Shown here: positions 1-9,140 of the stretch, in pieces
How positions within the stretch are numbered: the stretch's first letter is position 1
How the letters are laid out: every line of letters starts with the position of its first letter
Assembly (NCBI GenBank): GCA_018812925.1
Contig: JAHJCU010000008.1
Span: 62,001 to 126,000 of the forward strand
Reading direction: 5' to 3'
Length of the DNA stretch: 64,000 bases
From: Candidatus Omnitrophota bacterium
GTDB taxonomy: Bacteria > CAIJMQ01
Notes under the pieces: model-generated
Database searches by the model: none
Told to the model about the DNA's origin: nothing
The model's input: the letters and a program-made list of their open reading frames with translations, nothing else
Made by a program: the position numbers and the translations under genes

Positions 1-483
1 GATTTTGTCTCTATTCCCTTGGGTAAATATATCCGCAATAATTTGGAGTTTGGGAAAAAACTTAAAAATTCTCCTATGATTTTCGGTGTTAATTACTTTC
101 TTAGAAATAAAGAAGGCAAATTTTTAAATGGTGTGCGTGACAAACATGTATGGGTAAAATGGATGGAATTACGCGCACATAACGAGGTAGATGCAATAAA
201 AGGCCCTACCGGCTGGATTCCGAAATATAATGACCTCAATATACTTTTTAAACAGGTTTTGGATAAGAATTACTCAAAAGAAGACTACACAGAACAATTC
301 ACTATTCGTATTAATGAGAATTTAGCGAAGATAGAGAGAGTGGGAAAATTCTATCATGAAAATGTCTCTGATACACCGCCAATACTCTTAGAAGTTCTTA
401 ATCAACAAAAAGAACGCCTGATTAAAGCAAAAGAGCGTTTTGGTGATTATATATCTCCGGAACTTTTCGGAGAAAAGAAATAA
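1..483 (+). CDS. pckG: Phosphoenolpyruvate carboxykinase (GTP), C-terminal part
   Basis: Only the last 160 codons are present; the reading frame is open at base 1, so the gene begins outside the window (the TTG at 19 is internal). The family interconverts oxaloacetate and phosphoenolpyruvate with GTP/GDP in the cytosol, at the gluconeogenic/anaplerotic node. The segment reads SIPLGKYIRNNLEFG, then IFGVNYFL, LVW-like KHVWVKWMELR, VDAIKGPTGWIPKY and QFTIRI. As I recall them, these blocks follow the C-terminal lobe of GTP-dependent PEPCK, especially the archaeal-like branch. It ends 20 bp before purC on the same strand. The catalytic P-loop and metal site lie upstream of the window and cannot be checked here. 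Confidence 0.85.
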   Translation, partial: DFVSIPLGKYIRNNLEFGKKLKNSPMIFGVNYFLRNKEGKFLNGVRDKHVWVKWMELRAHNEVDAIKGPTGWIPKYNDLNILFKQVLDKNYSKEDYTEQFTIRINENLAKIERVGKFYHENVSDTPPILLEVLNQQKERLIKAKERFGDYISPELFGEKK

Positions 484-503
484 GATAAAATTAGAGGATA
501 CTT

Positions 504-1394
504 ATGCTAAATCAACCCGTAGGATTTACAAAACTTGAGGGGGTTAAATTTTTCAAAAGAGGAAAAGTCCGAGAAATATACGATCTTGATGACAAATTTT
601 TAATGGTTGCAACAGATAGAATTTCTTGTTTTGATGTAATATTACCCACCGGAATTCCTCATAAAGGAGAGGTCCTAACAAAACTTTCGGTATTCTGGTT
701 CGGCTTTACCGAAGATATAATTCCTAATCATTTTATTACTGATAATATACGGACATTCCCGAAAGAATTACAAAAATATGAAGAGATTTTAAAACATCGT
801 TCAATGTTGGTAAAAAAAGTTGTTCCTATACCGGTTGAGTGTGTGGTGCGTGGTTATTTGTCCGGTTCTGGCTGGAAAGAGTATCAAAAAACGCAATCCA
901 TCTGTGGAATCAATCTGCCTAAAGGTTTAAAAGAATCAGACAAGTTACCTCAAGTTATCTTTACGCCCTCAACAAAAGAAGATATAGGTCACGATATGAA
1001 TGTAACTCAAGACTATATCGAAAAAAGTATAGGGAAAGATATAGCCCAAAAATTAAAAGATATAAGCATTTCTCTTTATAAAAAAGCTGCACAATATGCA
1101 GAAAGCAAAGGAATAATTATTGCCGACACAAAATTCGAATTTGGAAAAATAGGAAATGAAATTATTCTTATAGACGAAGTGCTTACTCCCGACTCTTCCA
1201 GATTCTGGCCAAAAGACCAATATGAGACGGGTAAACCTCAACCTAGTTTTGATAAACAATTTGTCCGAGACTATCTGGAAACACTCACCTGGGACAAAAC
1301 TCCTCCTGCGCCACAATTGCCCAACGATATAGTTAATAAAACAACCCAAAAATACTTGCAAGCTCTTAAGATAATTACAGAAGAGAAACTTTAG
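504..1394 (+). CDS. purC: SAICAR synthase (phosphoribosylaminoimidazole-succinocarboxamide synthase)
   Basis: Ligates aspartate to CAIR with ATP, the step after PurE in de novo purine synthesis. The N-terminus has the family block RGKVREIYDLDD (about residues 19-30) followed by ATDRISCFDV. The middle has PVECVVRGYLSGSGW, and the C-terminal half has ADTKFEFG and IDEVLTPDSSRFW, all typical of PurC. At 296 residues it is the longer form seen in yeast and some bacteria rather than the form of about 240 residues of E. coli. An AGAGGA sequence lies a few bases before the ATG. purE lies 3.2 kb downstream and purB at 31.7 kb, so the purine genes are dispersed, not in one operon. Confidence 0.95.
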   Translation: MLNQPVGFTKLEGVKFFKRGKVREIYDLDDKFLMVATDRISCFDVILPTGIPHKGEVLTKLSVFWFGFTEDIIPNHFITDNIRTFPKELQKYEEILKHRSMLVKKVVPIPVECVVRGYLSGSGWKEYQKTQSICGINLPKGLKESDKLPQVIFTPSTKEDIGHDMNVTQDYIEKSIGKDIAQKLKDISISLYKKAAQYAESKGIIIADTKFEFGKIGNEIILIDEVLTPDSSRFWPKDQYETGKPQPSFDKQFVRDYLETLTWDKTPPAPQLPNDIVNKTTQKYLQALKIITEEKL

Positions 1395-1433
1395 TCGGAA
1401 AAATCAAAAAAGTTTGATAAAAAAAGAGGAAAT

Positions 1434-1907
1434 ATGCAATATATCTACTTAACGCGAAAAGGATGCGAGAAATTGACGGAAGAATTAAAATACCTAAAAA
1501 CCGTCAAGCGCAAAGAAATCGCCAATGCATTACATTTTGCCCGGTCTTTAGGAGATTTAAGGGAAAATTCGGAATATGATGCAGCTAAACATGCTCAAGC
1601 ATTAAGTGAAATAAAAATTGCTGAATTGGAAGAAAAACTGATTAGAGTAAAGATTCTTGAAGAAGAGACAAACATTCCTAAAGATAAGGTTTCTATAGGT
1701 TCAACAGTAGAACTCAAAGATTTAAATTCCGGCAAAGAACTTAAATATACTCTTGTAGCAGAGATGGAATCAGATTACGACCAAGGTAAAATTTCAACCG
1801 CCTCGCCTGTAGGTAGAAGTTTATTAGGTTATAAGAAAAATGAAATAGTGGAAATCAACATTCCTGCGGGCACTTTAAGATATAAAATATTAAAAATATC
1901 AAGATAA
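1434..1907 (+). CDS. greA: Transcription elongation factor GreA
   Basis: GreA enters the secondary channel of RNA polymerase and stimulates cleavage of backtracked transcripts. The 157 residues fit the family (about 158). The N-terminal coiled coil contains LGDLRENSEYDAAKHAQ near residues 42-58, with the acidic tip residues that act at the polymerase active site. The C-terminal FKBP-like domain carries the signature SPVGRSLLGYKKNEIVEI and ends in PAGTLRYKILKI. AAAGAGGAA precedes the ATG. It lies 39 bp after purC and 7 bp before the MFS gene, all on the same strand, so co-transcription is plausible. Confidence 0.95.
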   Translation: MQYIYLTRKGCEKLTEELKYLKTVKRKEIANALHFARSLGDLRENSEYDAAKHAQALSEIKIAELEEKLIRVKILEEETNIPKDKVSIGSTVELKDLNSGKELKYTLVAEMESDYDQGKISTASPVGRSLLGYKKNEIVEINIPAGTLRYKILKISR

Positions 1908-1914
1908 CTCTTTT

Positions 1915-3159
1915 ATGGGAATGGCAAATATGATAGAAAAAGAAACAAGATATCGCTGGCTTGTGATAATAAGCGGTTTATTAATAATTATGTGCCTTGG
2001 CGTGGCTTATTCTTGGGGTGTTTTTCTTATGCCCATCGCCAATGAATTTAACTGGGGCAGAGGAGAAACTTCTCTTGCTGTTTCAATACTCCTTCTTGTA
2101 TTCTCCGTTTTTATGGTAATTGGCGGCATGTGTGAAAAAAGATATGGACCAAAAGTTACCGCTACTTTAGGAGGAGTTCTTATGTGCTCGGGTTGGGTGC
2201 TAAGCTATTTTACAAAATCTCTGTTGTGGTTATATATTACATATGGCGTATTAGCCGGAATCGGCACAGGTCTTGGTTATTTGCCTTCAATATCTACAGG
2301 AATAAAGTGGTTCCCAGAAAAGAGAGGTTTGGTGACAGGTATTGTTATATCTGGATTTGGTTTTGGATCAGCTTTTCTTGCGCCTTTAGCAGCACGGTTT
2401 ATTGAGATTTATGGATGGAGAATAACAATGCTTATTTATGGAATCGGTTTTGGAACGATTATCATAACCGCTGCACAATTTTTAAAAACTCCACCTAAAA
2501 ATTGGAGACCTTGCGACCGGAAATCTTCAGAAAACTCCGACAAACATATTTTTACACGCGATTTTTCTCCGGTAGAAATGCTAAAAACTTCCGAATTCAA
2601 ACTAATATTTTTAACATACTTGCTCTCAATGACGGCAGGTATGATGATAATCACTCATATAGTTGCCTTTGCAAGTGATATCGGATACACAACTATACAA
2701 TCAGCTTTCATTCTTACAATATTAGCTATTGCCAACGGTCTTGGTAGAATAATGTTTGGTATCATATCGGATAAATTCGGAAGGATAAAGATATTGACAA
2801 TGCTTTTTGGATTTATAGGAATTAGCATGTTATTGTTATATTACATAAATTCGATTCTATCTCTTTCCGTTATAGTATTTATGATAGGAATTTGTTTCGG
2901 CGGATTCTTATCCGTATATCCACCGACTACAGCAGATTATTTCGGGACAAAAAACTTTGGGATAAACTACGGACTGGTATTTTTAGGTTATGGAGCAGGT
3001 TGCTTTATAGGTCCATGGCTTGGCGGAACAGCGCAGGATATAACAGGAAACTATTTAGTTTCGTTTACTACAGCAGGAATATTAGCATTAGTCGGCGGAG
3101 CCATTATATATCTTTTCTTAAAACCGCCAGTGATCCCGATAGCAATCAGAAGTAATTAA
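1915..3159 (+). CDS. MFS transporter, oxalate/formate antiporter-like
   Basis: A 414-residue, strongly hydrophobic protein with about twelve predicted membrane helices in two halves separated by a hydrophilic loop near residues 190-225. This is the major-facilitator layout. The N-terminal half (CLGVAYSWGVFLMPIANEF, then GGMCEKRYGPK) and the second-half motif GIISDKFGRIK resemble the OxlT/monocarboxylate branch of MFS. The substrate is therefore likely a small carboxylate, but this is inference from general resemblance. ATG codons at 1915, 1921 and 1930 are in frame and no clear Shine-Dalgarno sequence decides between them; the helix prediction is unaffected. It follows greA closely and is separated by 122 bp from aroC. 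Confidence 0.8.
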   Translation: MGMANMIEKETRYRWLVIISGLLIIMCLGVAYSWGVFLMPIANEFNWGRGETSLAVSILLLVFSVFMVIGGMCEKRYGPKVTATLGGVLMCSGWVLSYFTKSLLWLYITYGVLAGIGTGLGYLPSISTGIKWFPEKRGLVTGIVISGFGFGSAFLAPLAARFIEIYGWRITMLIYGIGFGTIIITAAQFLKTPPKNWRPCDRKSSENSDKHIFTRDFSPVEMLKTSEFKLIFLTYLLSMTAGMMIITHIVAFASDIGYTTIQSAFILTILAIANGLGRIMFGIISDKFGRIKILTMLFGFIGISMLLLYYINSILSLSVIVFMIGICFGGFLSVYPPTTADYFGTKNFGINYGLVFLGYGAGCFIGPWLGGTAQDITGNYLVSFTTAGILALVGGAIIYLFLKPPVIPIAIRSN

Positions 3160-3281
3160 AGATAAAATGCTGTATTTAGCATTAAAGAACTTTTGCCTTA
3201 TCTTTAAACGTAAGTATAAGTTGATATTTGAACAACATTATAATAACATTCTCTTACAAATAAAAAGATAAAGGGGGGATT

Positions 3282-4619
3282 ATGTTTGGATGTCATTTTG
3301 GTAAATTCTTTCAGGTAACTGTGGGGGGCGGTTCTTATCAGGATGGACTAAATACAATCATTCAAGGAATACCACCAGGGATGCGTTTGAGTGAGAAGGA
3401 AATATACGGCGACTTACTTCTTCGAAAACCTGGTTCAGATGAACTCTCATCTCCCAGAAAAGAACCCGACCTTCCTATTATCTATACGGGGTTGAACGCA
3501 GCGGATACTATTGAAAATGCGGGTAATAAAAATAATACTAATGGAACGCCTTTATCTATCCTTATTCCCAATCTTGACCGTCATTTTATTCATATAAAAC
3601 AGTATCAGGATACAAACCGGACACCTCGTCCGGGACATGCGTCATACGCTTCTTTCATGAAGTATGGACCCGATGATGATGCAATCGGAGCAGGTATTTT
3701 CAGCGGCAGATATACTTCCACAATAGTAGCAGCCGGATATATCGCTAAAAAAATACTTAAAAAATGCGGGATTGATGTGTTTTCTTATGTCAAAGAGCTT
3801 GCTTCAGTACGATGTCCGGATATCAATCATAAAGAAGCTTTAAAATATACAGATTCCTATAAAAAAATGCGGCAAGATTTTGACCCGTTCTATCAGGAGA
3901 TTTATGTCAAAGAACGTGTAAATATGAATATGCGATTTCTTGAAAAAATCCGTATTCTTGCAGAGATAGAAAAAGAAATAGATGATATACGCAAAAAAAC
4001 ACTAAAATCAAACCCAGAAGCAATTAAAGATAAATACGGTGTACACCACATAGTAAATTGTCCCGATATTAAAGCCGCACAAGCAATGACCGATGCTTGT
4101 AATAAAATTTCAGCCACAGGAGACTCGGCTGGGGGTATTGTTGAGATAGTCGTTTTAGGTGCACCAGTCGGTCTTGGCGAGCCGATATTTAATAAACTTG
4201 ATGCTGAATTAGGCAGAATGCTTGGTATTGGTGCTGTTAAAGGAGTTGAAGTCGGCGCCGGGTTTGGAGTTAAAGACATGACAGGATATGAATCAAATGA
4301 CCAGATGCATTCTGAAAAAGGAAAAGTCGTTTTTGACTCAAACAACGCAGGTGGCATCACAGGCGGACTTAGCACAGGTCAGCCAATTGTTGCAAGAGTA
4401 GCTGTAAAGCCGACACCTACAATTGATAAGAAACAACATACAATTGATAAATATACTCTTGAAAATAAAGAACTTGCGGCTATCACCAGACGAGATGCAA
4501 CTATTGTTGCTCGAGTATGGCCCGTGGTAGAAAATTATACCGCTATGGTATTACTTGATAATCTAATAGCACATTACGGATATCAGACTCTGAAAAAGGA
4601 GGTCGGCAAAAATGGATAA
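3282..4619 (+). CDS. aroC: Chorismate synthase with an internal insertion
   Basis: Converts EPSP to chorismate using reduced FMN, the last step of the shikimate pathway. Recognisable blocks are GxHFGK-like CHFGKFF at the N-terminus, DTNRTPRPGHASYASFMKY, GAGIFSGRYTS, ATGDSAGGIVEIVV and VKGVEVGAGF, with a late RRDATIVARVWPVVENY. It has 445 residues, longer than the usual 350-400. A first CPD motif near residue 172 is followed by about 80 charged residues predicted helical before the canonical CPD-IKAAQAM. That segment looks like an insertion. A strong ribosome site (AAGGGGGGATT) precedes the ATG, and a TATAAT lies at 3239-3244 without a good -35. The last 8 bp overlap purE, suggesting translational coupling. 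Confidence 0.93.
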   Translation: MFGCHFGKFFQVTVGGGSYQDGLNTIIQGIPPGMRLSEKEIYGDLLLRKPGSDELSSPRKEPDLPIIYTGLNAADTIENAGNKNNTNGTPLSILIPNLDRHFIHIKQYQDTNRTPRPGHASYASFMKYGPDDDAIGAGIFSGRYTSTIVAAGYIAKKILKKCGIDVFSYVKELASVRCPDINHKEALKYTDSYKKMRQDFDPFYQEIYVKERVNMNMRFLEKIRILAEIEKEIDDIRKKTLKSNPEAIKDKYGVHHIVNCPDIKAAQAMTDACNKISATGDSAGGIVEIVVLGAPVGLGEPIFNKLDAELGRMLGIGAVKGVEVGAGFGVKDMTGYESNDQMHSEKGKVVFDSNNAGGITGGLSTGQPIVARVAVKPTPTIDKKQHTIDKYTLENKELAAITRRDATIVARVWPVVENYTAMVLLDNLIAHYGYQTLKKEVGKNG

Positions 4620-5112
4620 TAAAGTTCTTGTGGGAATCGTTATAGGAAGCGATTCGGATTTAGAAATAATGAAAGAAACAACAAAAACGCTGGAAGAGTT
4701 CGGCATAGGATATGAAATAAATATTATATCCGCGCACCGCACGCCCGAAAAAGCTCACGAATATGCTTTAAATGCCGAAAAAAGAGGATTAGAAGTAATC
4801 ATTGCCGCGGCAGGAGGCGCCGCGCATCTTGCAGGAACTATGGCAGCATGGACGGTTCTTCCCATAATAGGAGTTCCCATTCAAACTCAAATATCCGGAG
4901 GATTAGATTCTTTGCTTTCTACCGTTCAAATGCCTTCAGGCGTTCCTGTAGCTACAGTGGCAACAGGAAAAGCAGGAGCTAAAAACTCCGCAATATTGGC
5001 AATGCAAATGCTGGGTATAAAATATCCCCAAATACGAGAAAAAGTAAGAAAGCATAAGAAAAATATTGCCAAACAAGTGGAAGAAAAAAATAAAAAGTTA
5101 AATACAAATTAA
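4612..5112 (+). CDS. purE: N5-carboxyaminoimidazole ribonucleotide mutase
   Basis: Class-I PurE rearranges N5-CAIR to CAIR in purine synthesis, feeding PurC. The 166 residues begin with GIVIGSDSDLEIMKE, followed by ISAHRTPEKAHEYA, AAAGGAAHLAGTMAAWT and PIIGVPIQT, the full substrate-binding set of the family including the catalytic-site His of SAHRTP. No purK is visible in the window. The ATG lies inside the last codons of aroC in another frame, with an AAGGAGG ribosome site just upstream within aroC. The aminotransferase follows after 22 bp. Confidence 0.95.
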   Translation: MDNKVLVGIVIGSDSDLEIMKETTKTLEEFGIGYEINIISAHRTPEKAHEYALNAEKRGLEVIIAAAGGAAHLAGTMAAWTVLPIIGVPIQTQISGGLDSLLSTVQMPSGVPVATVATGKAGAKNSAILAMQMLGIKYPQIREKVRKHKKNIAKQVEEKNKKLNTN

Positions 5113-5134
5113 AAACTATAAAAAAAGATAACTC

Positions 5135-6331
5135 ATGTTAATTTCAAAAAAAATAAGTTTAATTAGTCCTTCTGCGACATTAGCCATAACAGCAAAAGCA
5201 AAAAAAATGAAATCCGAAGGCATTAATGTTATCGGATTTGGAGCCGGAGAGCCGGATTTTGACACACCAATTAATATCAAACAAGCGGCAAAAAAAGCAA
5301 TCGATAATGGATTTACCAAATATACCCCTGCTTCGGGCATAAAAGAATTAAAAGAAGCTATTTGCGGAAAATTAAAAAAAGATAATAACCTTGATTATAT
5401 ACCTGAAGAGATAATTGTTTCATGTGGAGCAAAACATTCTATTTTTAACGCCATCATGGCATTATGTAACGAGGAAGATGAAGTTATCATTCCCTCACCC
5501 TATTGGGTAAGTTATCCTGAAATGGTTAAAGTTACTGGTGCAAAATCCATATTCATAAAAACTACTCAAGACAGCGATTTCAAAATTACACCGCAACAAT
5601 TATTAGAAGCAATAACACCTAAAACAAAATTGTTAATCTTGAATTCTCCTTCCAATCCTACAGGCATGGTTTATACAAAAGAAGAACTTTTAAGTTTAAG
5701 CAAGATTTTAATAGAGAAAAATATTTTTTGTATCTCCGACGAAATATACGAAAAAATTATTTACGACAATTTAGAACATATAAGTATTGCTTCTTTTAAT
5801 AGCGACATTAAAAAGCTAACGCTCGTAATAAACGGCTTTTCCAAATCCTATTCCATGACCGGTTGGCGATTGGGTTATGCCGCGGGACCAAAAGAAATTA
5901 TTAAAGCAATGTCGAATTTGCAGGGACATTCAACTTCCAATCCAACATCTATTTCTCAAATTGCCGGAGTAGAAGCCCTAAATGGAAGTCAGGAAAATTT
6001 AAAACAAATGGTTAAAGAATTCGAAAAAAGACGCGATTATATGGTGGGAAAGATAAACTCTACAAAACATATTTCTGTAATTAAGCCGCAAGGAGCCTTT
6101 TATTGCTTTGCGAACATATCTGAAATTATAGGAAGAATTCTAAACGGGAAAATAATTAATAATTCATTGGAATTGACAGAACTTCTTTTAACAGACGCAA
6201 AAGTAGCGGTCATTCCCGGATATGTCTTTGGAGACGATAATTTTATACGATTATCATATGCAAACTCAATGGAAGATATTACAGAAGGGCTAAATAGAAT
6301 AGAAAAATTTATAAATAAAATAACCAAATAA
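5135..6331 (+). CDS. aspC: Class-I PLP aminotransferase, probably aspartate aminotransferase
   Basis: A fold-type-I aminotransferase of 398 residues. Substrate and cofactor features are GAGEPDFDTP (about 36-45), YTPASGIKELKEAI, SPSNPTG (171-177), SDEIYEKI (201-208), the PLP Schiff-base lysine K237 in FSKSYSMTGWRLGY, and a C-terminal FIRLSYA with the carboxylate-binding arginine. This is the class Ib aspartate aminotransferase pattern, making oxaloacetate/aspartate and glutamate/2-oxoglutarate interconvertible; use with prephenate is also known in the group. It is preceded by aroC and purE, which fits amino-acid supply. No strong Shine-Dalgarno sequence is seen before the ATG. Confidence 0.88.
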   Translation: MLISKKISLISPSATLAITAKAKKMKSEGINVIGFGAGEPDFDTPINIKQAAKKAIDNGFTKYTPASGIKELKEAICGKLKKDNNLDYIPEEIIVSCGAKHSIFNAIMALCNEEDEVIIPSPYWVSYPEMVKVTGAKSIFIKTTQDSDFKITPQQLLEAITPKTKLLILNSPSNPTGMVYTKEELLSLSKILIEKNIFCISDEIYEKIIYDNLEHISIASFNSDIKKLTLVINGFSKSYSMTGWRLGYAAGPKEIIKAMSNLQGHSTSNPTSISQIAGVEALNGSQENLKQMVKEFEKRRDYMVGKINSTKHISVIKPQGAFYCFANISEIIGRILNGKIINNSLELTELLLTDAKVAVIPGYVFGDDNFIRLSYANSMEDITEGLNRIEKFINKITK

Positions 6332-6335
6332 AAAA

Positions 6336-6620
6336 ATGGACAACAATAGCATTAATTCTCGGTGGAGCAAATTGGCAATAATCGGTTTTATAGTATCTAT
6401 TTCAGGGTTAATTTTGGGTATGGGATTATCAAGTTTTGGAACCATCCCTCTATTAAGCATTCTTCTGGGTATTATCAGCATAATAAAAATTAACAAAAAC
6501 AGCGACAACCTTAGAGGAAAAGGATTTGCCATAGCAGGTATTATTTTAGGCGGGCTCGGACTTATTCTTCCTCTGTGGATTTTAACTTCTGTTATCTGGA
6601 CAATGATTGCGCGCGCTTAA
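6336..6620 (+). CDS. Small membrane protein, DUF4190-like
   Basis: 94 residues with two long hydrophobic stretches (about 14-45 and 62-90) separated by a short basic loop INKNSDNLRGKG and a GFAIAGIILGGLGLILP segment. This matches the general look of DUF4190 proteins: small two- or three-helix inner-membrane proteins of unknown role whose members share the KGFAIAGIILG block. The start lies 4 bp after the aminotransferase stop, so it is probably the last gene of that transcript. It faces the porin gene convergently across a heptamer array. Confidence 0.6.
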   Translation: MDNNSINSRWSKLAIIGFIVSISGLILGMGLSSFGTIPLLSILLGIISIIKINKNSDNLRGKGFAIAGIILGGLGLILPLWILTSVIWTMIARA

Positions 6621-6628
6621 TCAAAAAT

Positions 6629-6694
6629 CAGATAACGGAGAACAGATGTCAGATAACAATTATTTTTCTGTTTTCTATCCTCTGTGTTCTGTCT
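6629..6694. repeat. Heptamer array, AGATAAC/CTGTTTT family
   Basis: Left arm contains AGATAAC, GGAGAAC, AGATGTC, AGATAAC at 7-bp steps. After an AT-rich centre the right arm carries CTGTTTT, CTATCCT, CTGTGTT, CTGTCTT at 7-bp steps, roughly the inverse complement. It fills the whole space between two convergent genes and could act as a bidirectional terminator. Confidence 0.75.
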
Positions 6695-7954
6695 TTAAAA
6701 AGTGTAAGTTGTAGAGATTTCAAACATATGTGAATGTCCCCAATAATCGCCATTAGTAGGAGGAACGTTTTCGCTATCTTCTGCTTCTCTTTTTATCCCT
6801 TGAGAATATGCATATGCAACATCTATTTTCATTGTCCATACAGGGAAACTCGCACCTACAAAATATCTGTTGCTTGAAACGTCAAACATCATAGGGTCTA
6901 AAGTCTCCGCAGGAACGGGAGACGGATCCCACATATAGCCACCCCTTAAAGCAAACTCGGGGGTTACTTCATATTCTGCTCCGATTCTAAAGATATATCT
7001 ATCTTTCCAATCGCGCGAAACTTCTATTTCATCTGTAATTATAGCAGTTCCAAATGGCGGGGGAACAGGACTCCAAAGTGTTACGGGGTCGTCTAATTTT
7101 TGAGTAATTGTGTCCATTCGCGACCAATTTACCCAATCAACCTGCCCGCTTAAAAGCCATCTTTCAAAACCAGAGTAACTAACTCCTATAGACGCTGTTT
7201 GAGGAAATGTGAAATCCATAGAAATTTCTCTGTCAAATGTAGTAAAACCCGCACCACCTATATCAACCTCCCCTTTGAATTTAACATTTGTTTCGCTTCG
7301 CCAAACACCGCCTACCGTCCAATTATAAGAAGAAGGCGACCACAGAAAACCGATATTACCAGATGTTCCTCTTCCTTCTCCCTCAGTTTTTACATAAGCT
7401 GCACTGGGGGCTCCTCCTCCATCAGGAATGACAATGGAATAAGATTTGGTATTCATTTTAGCAAAGCCTTCTGCTAAACCCGCCCCTATTAAGAAATCGT
7501 CTGTCAACTTTAAAGACATACCTGCCTGAAGATTACTCAAAGAAATTTCCGAACGAGTAGAGTTATAATTTAAAGAAGCATCATCTTTCCATCTTTGCCC
7601 TAGACCAAAAGGCACATAGTATCCTAACCCCATACTGAAAGAATCAGTAAAATTATGCGCAAGGAAAAGGTTGGGTATCATCTGGGCAGTCGTTGTGCTT
7701 TTTTCTTTATCTGCCCCGTCCACTTCATAGTATGAATATGGGGCAACAAACGCCGTGCCACTCATATATAAAGTTCCTTTGCATAATCCCAATCCTGCCG
7801 GATTCCAAAAAAGAGAAGAAGGGTCGTCTGCAACCGCCACAAACGCGCCACCCATCCCCGTAGCTCTTGCTCCAATAGAAGGAGCCTGCATACTTCCAGA
7901 ATATACAGTTGAAACCAATAAAACAAAAAAAGCAATTACAAGCAATTTCTTCAT
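6695..7954 (-). CDS. OMPP1/FadL/TodX-type outer-membrane protein
   Basis: 419 residues. A signal peptide is clear (KKLLVIAFFVLLVSTVYS, cleavage near residue 20). The mature N-terminus has APSIGARATGMGGAFVAVAD followed by DPSSLFWNPAGL, the hallmark of the OMPP1/FadL family, long-chain fatty-acid or hydrophobic-compound channels in the outer membrane. The remainder is rich in alternating beta strands, and the C-terminus ends in TTYTF with a terminal aromatic residue, the beta-barrel assembly signal. A GGGGGATAATA ribosome site precedes the ATG. It lies 72 bp downstream of the HD-GYP regulator on the same strand and may be its target or the last gene of the signalling operon; that link is inference. 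Confidence 0.85.
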   Translation of the reverse strand: MKKLLVIAFFVLLVSTVYSGSMQAPSIGARATGMGGAFVAVADDPSSLFWNPAGLGLCKGTLYMSGTAFVAPYSYYEVDGADKEKSTTTAQMIPNLFLAHNFTDSFSMGLGYYVPFGLGQRWKDDASLNYNSTRSEISLSNLQAGMSLKLTDDFLIGAGLAEGFAKMNTKSYSIVIPDGGGAPSAAYVKTEGEGRGTSGNIGFLWSPSSYNWTVGGVWRSETNVKFKGEVDIGGAGFTTFDREISMDFTFPQTASIGVSYSGFERWLLSGQVDWVNWSRMDTITQKLDDPVTLWSPVPPPFGTAIITDEIEVSRDWKDRYIFRIGAEYEVTPEFALRGGYMWDPSPVPAETLDPMMFDVSSNRYFVGASFPVWTMKIDVAYAYSQGIKREAEDSENVPPTNGDYWGHSHMFEISTTYTF

Positions 7955-8026
7955 TATTATCCCCCTTTTATAATTTTACAGATATTTTAATATAAATTCC
8001 CTCATTTGTAATCGTACTTTATATTA

Positions 8027-9055
8027 TTAATCCCCACAATTTTCCAAAACTTTCAAAGCTATGTCAAGAATTTCAGGATGAAAATGAGTACCTCTACCTT
8101 CTTTAAGATTTTTTAAAGTCTCTTTTTTGCTAAGAGCCTTTCGATATGGTCTGTCTGAACGCATAGCATGATAAACATCCGCAATAGATATTATACAGGC
8201 AAACAATGGAATTTCGTTTCCTTTCTTCCCTTTGGGATATCCTGTCCCGTCATATTTTTCATGATGGTCTTGTATTATACACATATAGTTCTTCAATATG
8301 CTCATAGGATTTAATATAGGGCTTACTATGGAACAGCCGATATCAGGATGTTTTTGAATAATTTTCCATTCTTTAGCATCTAGTTTTCCGTCTTTACTTA
8401 ATATCCTCTCCGGAATTCCTATTTTCCCGATATCGTGCAGAGAAACCAAATAATGAAATATATTTTTTTCTTCGGGGATAAGTTTCACAAAGGAAGAACA
8501 TTCTTCTAGTATCAATGAAGCATAACGAGCAACTTGTTCGGAATGAATAGAAGTATAACCATCCTTAGCATTGATTGCCGCTAAAAGAGAATCTACCGTA
8601 GAATAATAAAAATCCTTTGTCTTTTTCTCAAGTGATTTTTTCACGTTTTCCAAATCTAATAATTTCTTTTTCTTTTCTCTATTTTTCCCTCTTTTTTTAA
8701 TTTTCTCTTCGATAATTTCAAGAAGTTTATTCTTACTGAACGGTTTATTTACATACGCAGAAGCGCCATTTCGCATCGCTTCCGTAGCACTATCTAACGT
8801 ACCATATCCTGTAATCATTATTATTTCAATATCTTCATCTATTGTTTTTAATTTTTTTAAAAGTTCTATCCCGCTTATTCCCGGCATTTTTATATCCAAT
8901 AAAGCCACATCAGCCATATCTTCTTTAAATTCTTTTAATATTTCGTCACCTTTGGTAAAAACCGATAAATCGTAATAGTCCTTTAGAATCATTTTTATGG
9001 ATTCTCTGACACTTTTCTCATCATCCACAATAATTATTTTGTTCTTCTTTTTCAT
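8027..9055 (-). CDS. Response regulator with HD-GYP phosphodiesterase domain
   Basis: 342 residues. The N-terminal receiver (about 1-120) has the acidic pair D11-D12, phosphoacceptor D54 (ALLDIKMPG) and K104 (VNKPFS). After a basic coiled-coil linker (120-150) comes an HD-GYP domain with HDIGK, IPERIL, the metal/active loop DHHEKYDGTGYP and SIADVYHAMRSDRPYR. HD-GYP domains of this type hydrolyse cyclic di-GMP or related dinucleotides. All key residues seen are present, so activity controlled by phosphorylation is expected. It lies 85 bp downstream of two histidine kinase genes on the same strand, the obvious candidate partners. A GGGGAAAT sequence precedes the ATG. Confidence 0.92.
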   Translation of the reverse strand: MKKKNKIIIVDDEKSVRESIKMILKDYYDLSVFTKGDEILKEFKEDMADVALLDIKMPGISGIELLKKLKTIDEDIEIIMITGYGTLDSATEAMRNGASAYVNKPFSKNKLLEIIEEKIKKRGKNREKKKKLLDLENVKKSLEKKTKDFYYSTVDSLLAAINAKDGYTSIHSEQVARYASLILEECSSFVKLIPEEKNIFHYLVSLHDIGKIGIPERILSKDGKLDAKEWKIIQKHPDIGCSIVSPILNPMSILKNYMCIIQDHHEKYDGTGYPKGKKGNEIPLFACIISIADVYHAMRSDRPYRKALSKKETLKNLKEGRGTHFHPEILDIALKVLENCGD

Positions 9056-9140
9056 CCATTTCCCCTTTCTTGTAGTATATGAGTGTCTTCTTCTATTAAC
9101 CGCCCCCTTACATTTTATAACATTGAACCAGAGTATTTTC

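Noticed and set aside
1053-1361. Long antisense open frames (here and under most genes)
   Set aside because: They lie opposite clearly recognisable genes, have no family resemblance or ribosome site, and follow from codon bias.
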